Origin: Candidatus Omnitrophota bacterium
GTDB taxonomy: Bacteria > Omnitrophota > Gorgyraeia > JAHIPI01
Direction of reading: 5' to 3'
Length of the DNA stretch: 54,039 bases
NCBI GenBank assembly: GCA_016783745.1
Contig: JADHVZ010000009.1
Span: 1 to 54,039, forward strand
Below, piece after piece: positions 1-8,008 of the stretch. Each line of letters starts with the position of its first letter. Within the stretch, counting starts at the first letter, position 1. Made by a program: the position numbers and the translations under genes. Under the pieces are notes generated by a model, which saw only the letters and a list, made by a program, of their open reading frames with translations, ran no database searches and was not told the DNA's origin.

Positions 1-365
1 TCTCGACTGCAGCCTCCCGTAGGAGTCTGGGCAGTGTCTCAGTCCCAGTGTGGCTGACCATCCTCTCAGACCAGCTACCCGTCAAATGCCTTGGTGAGCC
101 GTTACCTCACCAACAAGCTGATAGGACGCGGGCCCCTCTCCAATCGACAGCTTATAAATAGAGGCCATCTTTGATCACCATACGGTGATGTTATCCGGTA
201 TTAGCCTCGCTTTCGCGAAGTTATTCCGATTTCGGAGGCAGGTAACCCACGCGTTACTCACCCTTTTGCCACTATCCGTCACCTTACGGTGCCGGATCGT
301 TCGACTTGCATGCCTAATCCACGCCGCCAGCGTTCGTTCTGAGCCAGGATCAAACTCTCCAAATA
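1..365 (-). rRNA. rrs: 16S ribosomal RNA, 5' portion (partial)
   Basis: The complement reads as the first ~365 bases of a bacterial small-subunit rRNA. The universal 5' motif AGAGTTTGATCCTGGCTCAG lies at about 339-358, and the conserved ACTCCTACGGGAGG block at about 13-26. Counting back from AGAGTTTGATC puts the mature 5' end near 365. The distance between the two landmarks is close to that in E. coli, so there is no large insertion. The gene runs off the left edge. The site matching the general bacterial probe EUB338 (9-26) reads GCAGCCTCCCGTAGGAGT, with A instead of T at its third base. Confidence 0.97.
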
Positions 366-410
366 TAAAAAACACCTGAACTCAGCTCATATTCGGCCTT
401 GGTTATCTGA

Positions 411-424
411 TTTTCAAAGAACTG
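411..424 (-). promoter_or_regulatory. boxA-like antitermination site of the rRNA leader
   Basis: The minus strand reads CAGTTCTTTGAAAA about 45 bases before the mature 16S end. This resembles the GYTCTTTGAAAA boxA elements that bind NusB/NusE in bacterial rRNA leaders. Its position directly after the terminator-like hairpin fits an antitermination role only if the complex forms further upstream, or if the hairpin is weak. Confidence 0.55.
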
Positions 425-443
425 TACTTAAATATGTAGAGAC

Positions 444-467
444 AAAAAAAACATCGCATGACGATGC
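444..467 (-). terminator. Terminator-like hairpin in the rRNA leader
   Basis: On the minus strand a 6-bp stem (GCATCG pairing with CGATGT, one G:U) with a 5-base loop is followed at once by eight T. This is the form of an intrinsic terminator. It lies downstream of both rRNA promoters and upstream of boxA, so rRNA transcripts must read through it. It could stop tyrS read-through, or attenuate the rRNA operon. Confidence 0.55.
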
Positions 468-579
468 CTTTCCATCCTCATATCCAAGCGCGTTACAAAA
501 AAAATTATCCGCCTCTGTGAACGGAAATTATCAATTTCGCTCCTTCTTTCGAGGAGTTCAAATGCATCCCTAATCCCAA

Positions 580-608
580 ATTATATCACAAAAGTCCGTC
601 GAAGTCAA
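580..608 (-). promoter_or_regulatory. rRNA promoter P2
   Basis: On the minus strand TTGACT (608-603) and a perfect TATAAT (585-580) are separated by the optimal 17 bases. This is the strongest sigma70-type match seen in the window. It sits about 215 bases upstream of the mature 16S end, in tandem with P1. Confidence 0.75.
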
Positions 609-645
609 GATTGAGAAAGGCGCAATTTTTAAATAAGTCTAGTAG

Positions 646-673
646 ATTATACACGATTTTCGGCGAGAGTCAA
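646..673 (-). promoter_or_regulatory. rRNA promoter P1
   Basis: On the minus strand TTGACT (673-668) is followed after 16 bases by a perfect TATAAT (651-646). It lies just beyond the tyrS stop codon and points at 16S. A sigma70-type upstream promoter of a tandem rRNA pair is the simplest reading. Confidence 0.7.
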
Positions 674-704
674 GTAAAATATGCCGATTTTTTTATAAAA
701 ATGA

Positions 705-1943
705 TTATTTCCTACGGACATTTATAAATCTTAATTTTCCGGCTTTAAGGCCGGCCGCTTTTTCCGTAAGTTTGACGGTATAGCCGATATCATCTATTCT
801 TTCGTCCTCAAGCGTGACGCCGCCCTGCTTGACAAGGCGCTTCGCCTCCGCCCTGCTTTCGCAAAGTCCGGCTTCCGTTAAGAGATCTATAATATTTATC
901 TCGTCACTTGATATTGCCACCTCGCGGGCATCATCAGGGGCCACTTTCTGGACGAATATTTTTTCAAAATTTCGCTCTTCCCTGTCAGCCTGTTTTTTGT
1001 CGTAATACTGGACTACGATATTTTTCGCCAGATCTGACTTAGCTTTTTTAGGATGGACCCTGCCGTCAGCCACCGCCCCCCTGACAGCGCTGACATCTTC
1101 ATCGGTCAAAAGTTCATAATATTTATACATCAAGTCATCGGAGATGGACATCAGTTTTCCGTACATATCCTTCGGGGGCTCGTTTATACCTACATAATTT
1201 CCGAGTGATTTCGACATCTTTTGCACTCCGTTCAGCCCTTCAAGGATGGGCATGGTAAGGACGATCTGCGGCTCCTGGCCATATGCATGCTGCAGATTGC
1301 GCCCTACCAGCATATTAAATTTTTGATCCGTGCCTCCCATTTCGACATCCGACTTCATTATCACCGAATCATAACCTTGCATAAGAGGGTAAAACAATTC
1401 CAGGTAACTGATCGGCTTGTTCTCCTCTAATCTCTTCTCGAAATCGTCCCGCTCCAGCAGCCGGGCTACGGTATACCGCTGGGCAAGTTCCACAAATTGG
1501 TCGAACGTAAACGGTGGCCGCTTAGACGTATCTCTATAGTTAGAAAACCAGTCGCTGTTGAACCTTAGCTGAAAGACTTTTTTATCTTTTGTGTTGAGTA
1601 TTTTGCTGATCTGTTTCACGTATGTTTTCGCGTTCTTTTCTACTTCATCCCACGTAAGTGTTTTTCTTGTCTCGGACCGGCCCGAAGGGTCCCCTATCAG
1701 CGCTGTGGCGTCACCTATGAGAAAATCCACTTTGTGCCCCAGATCCTGGAAGTGCCTGAGCTTGCGGAGTAACACGGTATGGCCTAAATGGATATCAGGC
1801 GCGGTGGGATCGAACCCCGCTTTCACCTTCAGCGGTTTTCCGTTCTTTATGGACCTCTCGAGCTTGGCCTTGAGATCTTTTTCCTGAATGATCTCTATCG
1901 TACCCCGCTTGATCAGGGTGAGCTGCTTATCTATATTATACAT
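705..1943 (-). CDS. tyrS: Tyrosyl-tRNA synthetase
   Basis: Class I aminoacyl-tRNA synthetase that charges tRNA-Tyr in the cytosol. The ATP-binding HLGH motif is at residues 52-55, within [13 protein letters not shown], and KMSKS lies near residue 240. The C-terminal ~60 residues form an S4-type RNA-binding domain ([14 protein letters not shown]). At 412 residues it has the usual length. I chose the ATG at 1943 because AGAAGGTG lies just before it; the same frame extends upstream to 1985 without a better ribosome site. It is transcribed from its own TTGACA-17-TACAAT promoter and points toward the rRNA operon. No T-box leader is possible, because the predicted 5' leader is only about 20 bases. 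Confidence 0.96.
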   Translation of the reverse strand: MYNIDKQLTLIKRGTIEIIQEKDLKAKLERSIKNGKPLKVKAGFDPTAPDIHLGHTVLLRKLRHFQDLGHKVDFLIGDATALIGDPSGRSETRKTLTWDEVEKNAKTYVKQISKILNTKDKKVFQLRFNSDWFSNYRDTSKRPPFTFDQFVELAQRYTVARLLERDDFEKRLEENKPISYLELFYPLMQGYDSVIMKSDVEMGGTDQKFNMLVGRNLQHAYGQEPQIVLTMPILEGLNGVQKMSKSLGNYVGINEPPKDMYGKLMSISDDLMYKYYELLTDEDVSAVRGAVADGRVHPKKAKSDLAKNIVVQYYDKKQADREERNFEKIFVQKVAPDDAREVAISSDEINIIDLLTEAGLCESRAEAKRLVKQGGVTLEDERIDDIGYTVKLTEKAAGLKAGKLRFINVRRK

Positions 1944-1970
1944 AACACCTTCTTTCATTGAACTTAAATC

Positions 1971-1999
1971 ATTGTAACAAATCAAATATGCATTGTCAA
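1971..1999 (-). promoter_or_regulatory. tyrS promoter
   Basis: On the minus strand a perfect TTGACA (1999-1994) and TACAAT (1976-1971) are 17 bases apart. The predicted start of transcription near 1964 leaves a leader of about 20 bases. The -35 hexamer coincides with that of the divergent pseudopilin promoter on the other strand. Confidence 0.7.
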
Positions 2000-2021
2000 A
2001 TTCATATTTGCATGATATACT
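1993..2021 (+). promoter_or_regulatory. Promoter of the pseudopilin gene
   Basis: TTGTCA (1993-1998) and TATACT (2016-2021) are 17 bases apart on the plus strand. The -10 box ends only seven bases before the ATG at 2029, so the transcript would begin at or within a base or two of the start codon. Confidence 0.5.
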
Positions 2022-2028
2022 TTATGTC

Positions 2029-2631
2029 ATGAGAAAAAAAGGCTTCACATTAATAGAGTTGCTGGTAGTGATATCGATTATATGTTACCTGGCCACCCTT
2101 CTCACTCCCGCTTTCGGCAGAGCGCGGGAAGCGGCCCGGAGCGCGCAATGCATCAACAATCTGCGGCAGATCGGACTAGGTATGCATATGTATTTAGATG
2201 AGCACCAATTTCAGTTTCCACCCATGCTATTCAGTGATCAGACAGCCTGGTATAACGCCCTGGAACCATACATAGACGACCCTAAAGTATTCGAATGCCC
2301 GAATTACCAGTATCACAACTACGATAACCGTTCATTATTTTCTTACGGTTATAACGGAGTCTACGGTCTGGGTTTTCATGACGGCTCAAAATGGGTAGGT
2401 AGGGATATCAGCGAGGTATCCAGTCCTTCTCAATGCATAATGATAGCTGACGGAGCTTTTGTGGCGGGCGAACCGCCGAAAAGCCTCTTCTACGTGTACA
2501 AAACCAATCTTCCTTCCGACAGGCATGGCCAAGGAGCAAATATTCTTTTTGTAGGCGGCAACGCCAAATGGCATCGCCGTGATCACATTCCTACCACCGG
2601 AGAAGATAGTAAGATCTGGTGGAATTACTAA
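2029..2631 (+). CDS. Type II secretion/type IV pilin-like pseudopilin, PVC type
   Basis: The 200-residue protein starts with a class III signal: MRKKG is followed by [20 protein letters not shown], with Glu at +5 after the predicted prepilin peptidase site (G5/F6). One N-terminal hydrophobic helix is followed by the [20 protein letters not shown] segment, typical of the large H-X9-DG pseudopilin family of Planctomycetes, Lentisphaerae and Omnitrophota. The C-terminal [19 protein letters not shown] corresponds to that family's terminal motif, with GG replacing the usual DG. The gene is alone on the plus strand, divergent from tyrS and convergent with rpsA. No Shine-Dalgarno sequence precedes the ATG. 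An upstream in-frame TTG at 1993 is less likely because it overlaps the promoter. Its role (surface fibre or secretion) is not visible. Confidence 0.85.
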   Translation: MRKKGFTLIELLVVISIICYLATLLTPAFGRAREAARSAQCINNLRQIGLGMHMYLDEHQFQFPPMLFSDQTAWYNALEPYIDDPKVFECPNYQYHNYDNRSLFSYGYNGVYGLGFHDGSKWVGRDISEVSSPSQCIMIADGAFVAGEPPKSLFYVYKTNLPSDRHGQGANILFVGGNAKWHRRDHIPTTGEDSKIWWNY

Positions 2632-2651
2632 TTAGGCTCCGTCCCTAATTA
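2629..2651. repeat. Dispersed inverted repeat, copy 1 (TAATTAGG...CCTAATTA)
   Basis: An 8-bp perfect inverted repeat, TAATTAGG and CCTAATTA, flanks the 7-base spacer CTCCGTC. The identical 23-base unit occurs in reverse orientation at 37175-37197. The first three bases, TAA, are the stop codon of the pseudopilin gene. No T-tract follows in either direction, so it is not a typical terminator. Confidence 0.85.
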
Positions 2652-2699
2652 TTACTTTCCTTGACAATGCCTTCGTGAAAACGCACGGAAAGTGTCCCA

Positions 2700-2737
2700 T
2701 TTGGGATTGCAGCTTTGTTATTTATTGCAATCCCAAA
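2700..2737. repeat. Long hairpin at the 3' end of rpsA
   Basis: A perfect 12-bp stem (TTTGGGATTGCA with TGCAATCCCAAA) encloses a 14-base loop that contains the rpsA stop codon. The coding arm encodes the last residues of S1. No run of T follows on either strand, so it could stabilise the 3' end or act as a bidirectional, factor-assisted terminator between the convergent genes. A second weak pairing, ACTTTCC/GGAAAGT, lies at 2653-2693. Confidence 0.6.
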
Positions 2738-4485
2738 GCGATCTTGCGTTGCGCTTCGTCCAGCTTCACTACTTTTACCGCCAGCTTAGCGCCTATCTTG
2801 TATTTACTCTCAAGGTCCGTTTGCGTTTTTTCCTCTAACTCACTCACGTGAATCAAACCCTCAAGGTCTTTTTCCAGTTCCACGAATATACCGAAGTTAG
2901 TGATCTTGGAGATCTTACCGGTTGTGGTATGCCCTTCGCTGTAAGTCTGGGAGATCTTAGACCAGGGATCCGGCGTCAACTGTTTCAGCCCAAGTGATAA
3001 CTTTCTGTTTTTTGCATCCATCGATAAGACAACGGCTTCTATCTTCTGCCCCTTCTTCAGTACTTCCCTGGGGTGGCTCACCTTCTTCGTCCAGGACATC
3101 TCAGAGACATGAACAAGGCCATCTATGCCTTCTTCGAGCTCCACGAATGCTCCATAGTCTGTAAGATTACGCACCTTGCCCTTTACCCTGGCGTTAACCG
3201 TGAATTTGTCTTCGGCTCCCAGCCATGGATCCACCTCCAGCTGCTTCATCCCGAGAGATATCTTTTGACTGCTTTTATCAGAATCAAGTACAACCGCTTC
3301 CACGACATCACCTATGGCAAGCAATTCATTCGGGTGGCTGTACCGCTTTGACCATGACAGCTCCGAAATATGCACCAGGCCCTCTATGCCTTTTTCAAGT
3401 TCCACAAACGCCCCGTAAGGCATAAGATTGACCACTTTACCCTTTATCTTCGATCCTACCGGATACTTCTTGTCAACATCCTGCCATGGATTAGCGCTCT
3501 TCTGCTTAAGCCCCAGCGACACCCTGTTTGTAGCCTTATCAAAATCCAGCACTACTACTTCCACTCTATCGCCAATGGCAAGCACCTCACTGGGATGGGA
3601 GATCCTCCCCCAGCTCATATCCGTTATGTGGAGCAATCCGTCGAGCCCGCCCAGATCTATAAAAGCTCCAAAATCAGTGATATTCTTTACGGTTCCGGAT
3701 ACGATACCGCCTTTCTTCAGCTCTTTCAAAAGCTTCAGTCTGGATTCCTCAAGCATCTGTCTCAAGAAATCTTTTCTTGAAACTACGATATTTTTTCTGG
3801 GCCTGTTTATTTTGACTATCTTGAAATCCAGGACCTGGCCGATCAGCTCATCCAGATTGCAATAAGTCTTAAGGCTTGCCAGAGATGCCGGTAAAAAAGC
3901 CTCCATGCCTATGTCCACCATGATGCCGCCCTTGACTTTACGCACAGGCTTGCCGGCTATAGCATCGCCTTCCTTATAAGTCGATATTATTCTCTCCCAG
4001 CCTTGAAGCTTGTCAGCCTTCTGCTTAGATAATACGACACATCCGTCTTCATCCTCCTTTGACTCCAGAAGCACTTCTACGGAGTCTCCTACCTTCAGTT
4101 TGTCGGGCTCGGAAAATTCCCATTTGGCGATTATGCCTTCCGATTTATAACCGATATCCACGACTATATCATCGCGCCTGACATCGATTATCTTTCCCTT
4201 AACGACCTGGCCCTCCTTAAAATCCTTTATAGAATCCTCATATAAAATAGCCAGATCATCGGTTTTGGAGGGCGCCGGCTCTTTCTTAACCTGCTCTTCC
4301 TCCGCTTCCCTTTCTTCCTGCTCAGCTCGCTCGTTCTTTATCTCGATCCCCTTAAGTTGTTCTTTGAAATCAGGCTCATGGGATCCGGTGCCGCCAGGCT
4401 CGGAAGGCGTTCCGAGGGGCTTTCCCTCGTCACCTTCTTTCTTGTCCGGTTTTGGTTCTTCCTTTCCTTTTCTTTTCCAAAGCAT
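2722..4485 (-). CDS. rpsA: Ribosomal protein S1
   Basis: RNA-binding protein of the 30S subunit, with six S1 OB-fold repeats, e.g. GTVKNITDFGAFIDLGGLDG, GKVVNLMPYGAFVELEKGIE and GKVRNLTDYGAFVELEEGID. Repeats 1 and 2 are the divergent ribosome-binding type; 3-6 are canonical, with GAF(V/I) and SWxxxxxHP motifs. An unusual N-terminal tail of ~85 residues is rich in Lys, Glu and Pro and is probably disordered. I chose the ATG at 4485 (587 residues), with AGAGAAGAG upstream; a TTG at 4500 would overlap the ispH stop but has its purine tract too close. It ends the cmk-ispH-rpsA run, an association also seen in clostridia. Confidence 0.95.
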   Translation of the reverse strand: MLWKRKGKEEPKPDKKEGDEGKPLGTPSEPGGTGSHEPDFKEQLKGIEIKNERAEQEEREAEEEQVKKEPAPSKTDDLAILYEDSIKDFKEGQVVKGKIIDVRRDDIVVDIGYKSEGIIAKWEFSEPDKLKVGDSVEVLLESKEDEDGCVVLSKQKADKLQGWERIISTYKEGDAIAGKPVRKVKGGIMVDIGMEAFLPASLASLKTYCNLDELIGQVLDFKIVKINRPRKNIVVSRKDFLRQMLEESRLKLLKELKKGGIVSGTVKNITDFGAFIDLGGLDGLLHITDMSWGRISHPSEVLAIGDRVEVVVLDFDKATNRVSLGLKQKSANPWQDVDKKYPVGSKIKGKVVNLMPYGAFVELEKGIEGLVHISELSWSKRYSHPNELLAIGDVVEAVVLDSDKSSQKISLGMKQLEVDPWLGAEDKFTVNARVKGKVRNLTDYGAFVELEEGIDGLVHVSEMSWTKKVSHPREVLKKGQKIEAVVLSMDAKNRKLSLGLKQLTPDPWSKISQTYSEGHTTTGKISKITNFGIFVELEKDLEGLIHVSELEEKTQTDLESKYKIGAKLAVKVVKLDEAQRKIALGLQ

Positions 4486-4496
4486 ACTCTCTTCTC

Positions 4497-5354
4497 TCAA
4501 CCTTCCTTTCTCACTTGTTTTATTTTTTCAACGACCTCGTCAACGATCCAGCGAGGCGTTGATGCGCCGCTAACCACTCCCACTCTCTTTTTACCCTTGA
4601 GCCACACGTTTCTTATCTGGCTCCGGCTGTCTATATGATGAGCCTGAGTACCGCGGGCCTTACATATTTCATATAGCCTTTTCGTATTAGCGCTATTCTT
4701 ACCTCCTACAACAAAAACAACATCATTGTCCCTGGAAAAAATATCGGTAGACTTCTGCCGCATGTTCGCGTCACTGCATATCGTATTAAAGACCCTGATC
4801 TCGGCAAAATCTTTATTGAGCAGCTCAGAGATCACTTCTGAAAAATTGCGCTGCGATTGAGTGGTCTGGGCGATCACTCCTATCTTCCCTTTTTTCAACG
4901 TAAGCTTCCTCGCGTCGCTTTTATTTGATATCACAAAGGCTTTATTACCGGAAAAATCATTTAAGCTCTTTACCTCCGGATGCCCCTTGTCTCCCACTAT
5001 CACAACTTTATATTCTTCCGCGCATAATTTTTTAGCGATCATCTGCGCGTTATACACAAAAGGACATGTCGCGTTTATAACGGCTACTTTCTTTCTGCCC
5101 AATTCCGCAAGCGTATCCGGATGGATGCCGTGAGAACGCGTTACCACAGTGCCTTTGTTTATATTCTTATAATCCCGCGTGACATTAAGCCCTTTGCCTG
5201 AAAGTTCGTTTACAACGCGTTGATTATGGATAAGCGGGCCCAGTGAATATACCGGGCCGGAACTTTTCTTTAACGCTCCCTCCGCCAGCGAGATGGCGCG
5301 CTTGACTCCGAAACAAAAATCCGAAAATTCCGATATATTGATCTTAAGCGCCAT
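4497..5354 (-). CDS. ispH: 4-hydroxy-3-methylbut-2-enyl diphosphate reductase
   Basis: Last step of the MEP isoprenoid pathway: reduces HMBPP to IPP and DMAPP with a 4Fe-4S cluster. The three cluster cysteines are visible in FCFGVKRA near the N-terminus, INATCPFV near residue 95 and TICSDANMRQ near residue 195. The TRSHGI and VGVVSGASTP motifs are present. Length (285) is normal. It starts inside the end of cmk (11-base overlap), so coupling is likely. The other MEP enzymes in this window are ispG and dxr at 18.4-21.6 kb. Confidence 0.96.
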   Translation of the reverse strand: MALKINISEFSDFCFGVKRAISLAEGALKKSSGPVYSLGPLIHNQRVVNELSGKGLNVTRDYKNINKGTVVTRSHGIHPDTLAELGRKKVAVINATCPFVYNAQMIAKKLCAEEYKVVIVGDKGHPEVKSLNDFSGNKAFVISNKSDARKLTLKKGKIGVIAQTTQSQRNFSEVISELLNKDFAEIRVFNTICSDANMRQKSTDIFSRDNDVVFVVGGKNSANTKRLYEICKARGTQAHHIDSRSQIRNVWLKGKKRVGVVSGASTPRWIVDEVVEKIKQVRKEG

Positions 5355-6021
5355 TTCCCACTTCCCGCACTATTCTCTCTGTGACCTCAGCTATTGTCAT
5401 GCCTGTCGTGTCGATGGTGACCGCGTCATCGGCTTTCTTAAGCGGCGCGACTTCGCGCGTTTTATCCGAATGATCTCTAGCCATGACATCTTTTTCTATA
5501 TCATCCATTGTAACGTCGTACCCCTTCGCTTTAAGCTCCTTAAAACGTCTGCTGATCCTCTCCCTGGCGTTGGCGTCCAGATATATCTTTCTGTCAGCGT
5601 CCGGAAATACGACCGTCCCTATATCGCGCCCCTCAAGCACAGCTCCCTTGCCGGCTGAAGCCGTCTTCCTCTGAAGCTTAGTCATCTCTTCCCTTACCCC
5701 GGGGATACGGGCAACGTATTTCACGTTATTTGTGACGTAGGATTTTCTTATTTCCTCGGAAACATCCACGCCTTCGAGCTGTACGGAAAGTTTAAATTCC
5801 CCGTCTATCTTAAACGCGATATCCATGCCCTTTGCAAGGTCAATCAGGCCGCCCTCATCATCAAACTTTATACCGCCCTTAATAGCCTTGAGCGTCAGGG
5901 CCCGGTACATAGCGCCCGTATCCACGTAAAGCAGGCCCAGGCGCTTAGCCACTTCTTTTGCCACAGTACTTTTTCCGCTTCCGGCCGGGCCGTCTATCGC
6001 TAAAATGAAGTTTCGCTTCAT
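5344..6021 (-). CDS. cmk: Cytidylate kinase
   Basis: Phosphorylates CMP and dCMP with ATP. The P-loop AIDGPAGSGKSTVAKEVAKR is followed by LYVDTGAMYRALT, and the GRDIGTVVFPDA segment typical of bacterial Cmk lies near residue 130. The lid and CMP-binding region RRFKELKAKG follows. Length (225) is standard. The ATG overlaps the tyrA stop codon by four bases (ATGA), and ispH begins before its own stop. Confidence 0.96.
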   Translation of the reverse strand: MKRNFILAIDGPAGSGKSTVAKEVAKRLGLLYVDTGAMYRALTLKAIKGGIKFDDEGGLIDLAKGMDIAFKIDGEFKLSVQLEGVDVSEEIRKSYVTNNVKYVARIPGVREEMTKLQRKTASAGKGAVLEGRDIGTVVFPDADRKIYLDANARERISRRFKELKAKGYDVTMDDIEKDVMARDHSDKTREVAPLKKADDAVTIDTTGMTIAEVTERIVREVGNGA

Positions 6022-6863
6022 CGCAAACTGAATCTATCCCGCTTCTTCTTCGCTTGAATAAGGATATTTTTAAGCTTCCTGTCTTTATTTTGTAAAATAG
6101 AATTTCTGATATCTATTAATCCGTCGAGATAATCCTCGATATCCTTGACCACGTTCTTACGGTTAGCCGTTAAGATGGATATCCATAGATCGGGGTCACT
6201 TGCCGCGATACGGGTGGTATCCCCAAAACCTGTCGAGGCGAAATCCATCGATTTGCCCTTAGCCGACAAAGACAATGCCGAAGCGACCACATGCGGCAGA
6301 TGGCTGATGTTGCTGATCCTTTTATCGTGCTCCGCAGGCGACAACAGGTACACCTTAGATCCGAGTGCCTTCCAAAAACTCAGAACCAGCCTCAATGCCT
6401 TCTTGTCAGTATACTTAGTCTTGGTGACTATACACGGTGATCTTTTAAACAGATCACCGCTGGCTTTATCTATACCGCGCTGTTCCGAACCGGCCATCGG
6501 ATGAACGCCCACAAAAAACGCTTCTTTCCCGAGGATCCTTTCAGAATCCCGCACTATGGCCTCTTTGACGCTGGCGACGTCCGTTACGATACAGCCTTCC
6601 TTAAGATAGGGCGTTATCGCTTTTAACGTGCTTAAGACTCTGTTTACCGGAGTGGCCAGCACAACCATATCGGACCCGGAGACCGATTCCTTCACTTCGA
6701 GCGTTCCGGCATCGATCGCCTTCCGCTTCATAGCTTTTCTAAGTGTGTTTTTGTGAGCGGTCACGCCTATGATGCGGGAAACAAGCCCCTTTCTCTTCGC
6801 GGCAAATCCTATCGACCCGCCTATTAGACCCACGCCTATGATTGTTATTTGTTTGAATTTCAT
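6018..6863 (-). CDS. tyrA: Prephenate dehydrogenase
   Basis: Oxidises prephenate to 4-hydroxyphenylpyruvate for tyrosine synthesis, using NAD(P). The Rossmann motif ITIIGVGLIGGSIG opens the protein. The catalytic-region histidine is in VGVHPMAGSEQRGI near residue 125, and ISHLPHVVASAL near residue 190 fits the helical domain. It is a mono-functional 281-residue form with no chorismate mutase or ACT domain. It follows aroF after a 128-base gap filled by repeat element A and overlaps cmk by four bases. Arogenate specificity cannot be excluded. Confidence 0.93.
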   Translation of the reverse strand: MKFKQITIIGVGLIGGSIGFAAKRKGLVSRIIGVTAHKNTLRKAMKRKAIDAGTLEVKESVSGSDMVVLATPVNRVLSTLKAITPYLKEGCIVTDVASVKEAIVRDSERILGKEAFFVGVHPMAGSEQRGIDKASGDLFKRSPCIVTKTKYTDKKALRLVLSFWKALGSKVYLLSPAEHDKRISNISHLPHVVASALSLSAKGKSMDFASTGFGDTTRIAASDPDLWISILTANRKNVVKDIEDYLDGLIDIRNSILQNKDRKLKNILIQAKKKRDRFSLR

Positions 6864-6991
6864 GGTTCGGTTTTCGCTGTACGGTTTTCGGTTTACGGTT
6901 AATGGTGTACGGTTTACGGTCTACGTACAATGCCGCTGTAGGCAGCCACGGATTTTAAAACCGTGAACCGAAAACCGTAAACCGAAAAGCG
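6864..6991. repeat. Repeat element A: heptamer-armed inverted repeat (CGGTTTA type)
   Basis: The left arm (6864-6926) is nine consecutive 7-base units close to TTTACGG. The right arm (6957-6991) is five units of the complement, such as AAAACCG and TAAACCG. The arms can pair in heptamer register around a ~30-base core that contains CCACGGATTTT. The element fills the whole gap: its first base follows the tyrA start codon, and its last base abuts the aroF stop codon. Element F at 37.7 kb uses the same unit. Confidence 0.88.
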
Positions 6992-8008
6992 TTATACTTC
7001 CCTGCCTACCGCTTCAGCGACAGCCTTAAGACCGCTCATCATGGCGGTAAACTTTTCCGGCAGCAATGACTGGGCACCGTCGGAGAATGCGTTTTCCGGA
7101 TCCGGGTGCACCTCCACTATCAGGCCGTCCGCGCCCGCTGCGATCGCGGCATTCGAGCAGGGCGTAACAAGGCCCCATCTACCTGTCGCATGGCTCGGAT
7201 CTACGATCACAGGCAGATGACTCAAATTTTTTATTACCGGCACGGCGCTTATATCTAATGTAAAACGCGTATAATCCTCAAACGTCCGTATGCCTCTTTC
7301 ACACAGGATCACGTTAAAATTTCCTTCCGATAATATATATTCAGCCGACATCAGCAGGTCCTTGATCGTGGATGACATCCCTCTCTTCAAGAGAACCGGT
7401 TTTTTTGACTGACCAACTTCCTTTAACAGAGTAAAATTCTGCATGTTCCGCGCGCCTATCTGAATGACATCCGCGTATTTTTCGATAAGGGGCATATCCC
7501 TGGGATCCATGAGCTCCGTCACTATAGGCAGCCCTGTGATCTTTTTCGCCTCTTTCAGAAATTTAAGTCCGTCCTCTCCCAGGCCCTGGAAGGAATAAGG
7601 CGAGGTCCGCGGTTTAAATGCTCCTCCGCGCAGCATTAAAGCGCCCGCCCCCGCGACATGCCTGGCTATCTTTAACAATAGAGATTTACTTTCCACGGAG
7701 CACGGACCGGCCATGATCACTATTTTCTTACCCCCTATCCTTACGCCCTTACCCACCTCGACTACGCTGTCTTCTCTCTTGAAGTCTCTGGAAACAAGCT
7801 TGTAGGGTTTTAATATGGTAAGCACCTTCTCAACGCCGGGGAATACCTCAAGCGGCTGTAACCTGATAATATCCTCTTCGCCTATGACACCTATGATCGT
7901 TCTCTCGGTGCCTTTGGAGACCATGGGCTTCAGGCCCAGTTTCTTTACCTTTTTTATGATATGGTCGAGCTGTTTCTGAGTGGCCTTTGGCCTTAGAACT
8001 ATTATCAT
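6992..8008 (-). CDS. aroF: 3-deoxy-7-phosphoheptulonate synthase (DAHP synthase, type I beta)
   Basis: First step of the shikimate pathway: condenses PEP and erythrose 4-phosphate. The ~85-residue N-terminal ferredoxin-like regulatory domain ([20 protein letters not shown]) precedes the barrel. [27 protein letters not shown] and [11 protein letters not shown] are the classic KDO8P/DAHP-synthase signatures. The architecture and 338 residues match the Thermotoga/Bacillus-type beta enzyme, whose extra domain mediates feedback by Tyr or Phe. It overlaps hisC by four bases (ATGA). Confidence 0.95.
   Translation of the reverse strand: MIIVLRPKATQKQLDHIIKKVKKLGLKPMVSKGTERTIIGVIGEEDIIRLQPLEVFPGVEKVLTILKPYKLVSRDFKREDSVVEVGKGVRIGGKKIVIMAGPCSVESKSLLLKIARHVAGAGALMLRGGAFKPRTSPYSFQGLGEDGLKFLKEAKKITGLPIVTELMDPRDMPLIEKYADVIQIGARNMQNFTLLKEVGQSKKPVLLKRGMSSTIKDLLMSAEYILSEGNFNVILCERGIRTFEDYTRFTLDISAVPVIKNLSHLPVIVDPSHATGRWGLVTPCSNAAIAAGADGLIVEVHPDPENAFSDGAQSLLPEKFTAMMSGLKAVAEAVGREV

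Larger units (their letters stand above)
366..704 (-). promoter_or_regulatory. rRNA operon promoter and leader region
   Basis: This 339-base stretch between the tyrS stop codon and the mature 16S end holds no gene. In the direction of transcription it contains two tandem sigma70-type promoters, a terminator-like hairpin, a boxA-like antitermination site and the pre-16S leader, each listed separately. A short stem (CTCCT/AGGAG around a 7-base loop) lies between promoter P2 and the hairpin. No tRNA or second structured RNA was recognised here. Confidence 0.75.

Noticed and set aside
504-534. Third rRNA promoter (TTGATA and GATAAT)
   Set aside because: The spacer is 19 bases and both boxes deviate from consensus; P1 and P2 are clearly better, and this one is not needed.
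1944-1992. T-box riboswitch before tyrS
   Set aside because: The tyrS promoter lies within 60 bases of the start codon and the leader is about 20 bases, too short for a T-box.
3370-3865. Plus-strand open frames of 136-145 codons opposite rpsA
   Set aside because: They are antisense shadows of the repetitive S1 coding sequence, with no start signals or recognisable domains. The same holds for the other plus-strand frames opposite infB, proS, tig and the glycosyltransferases.
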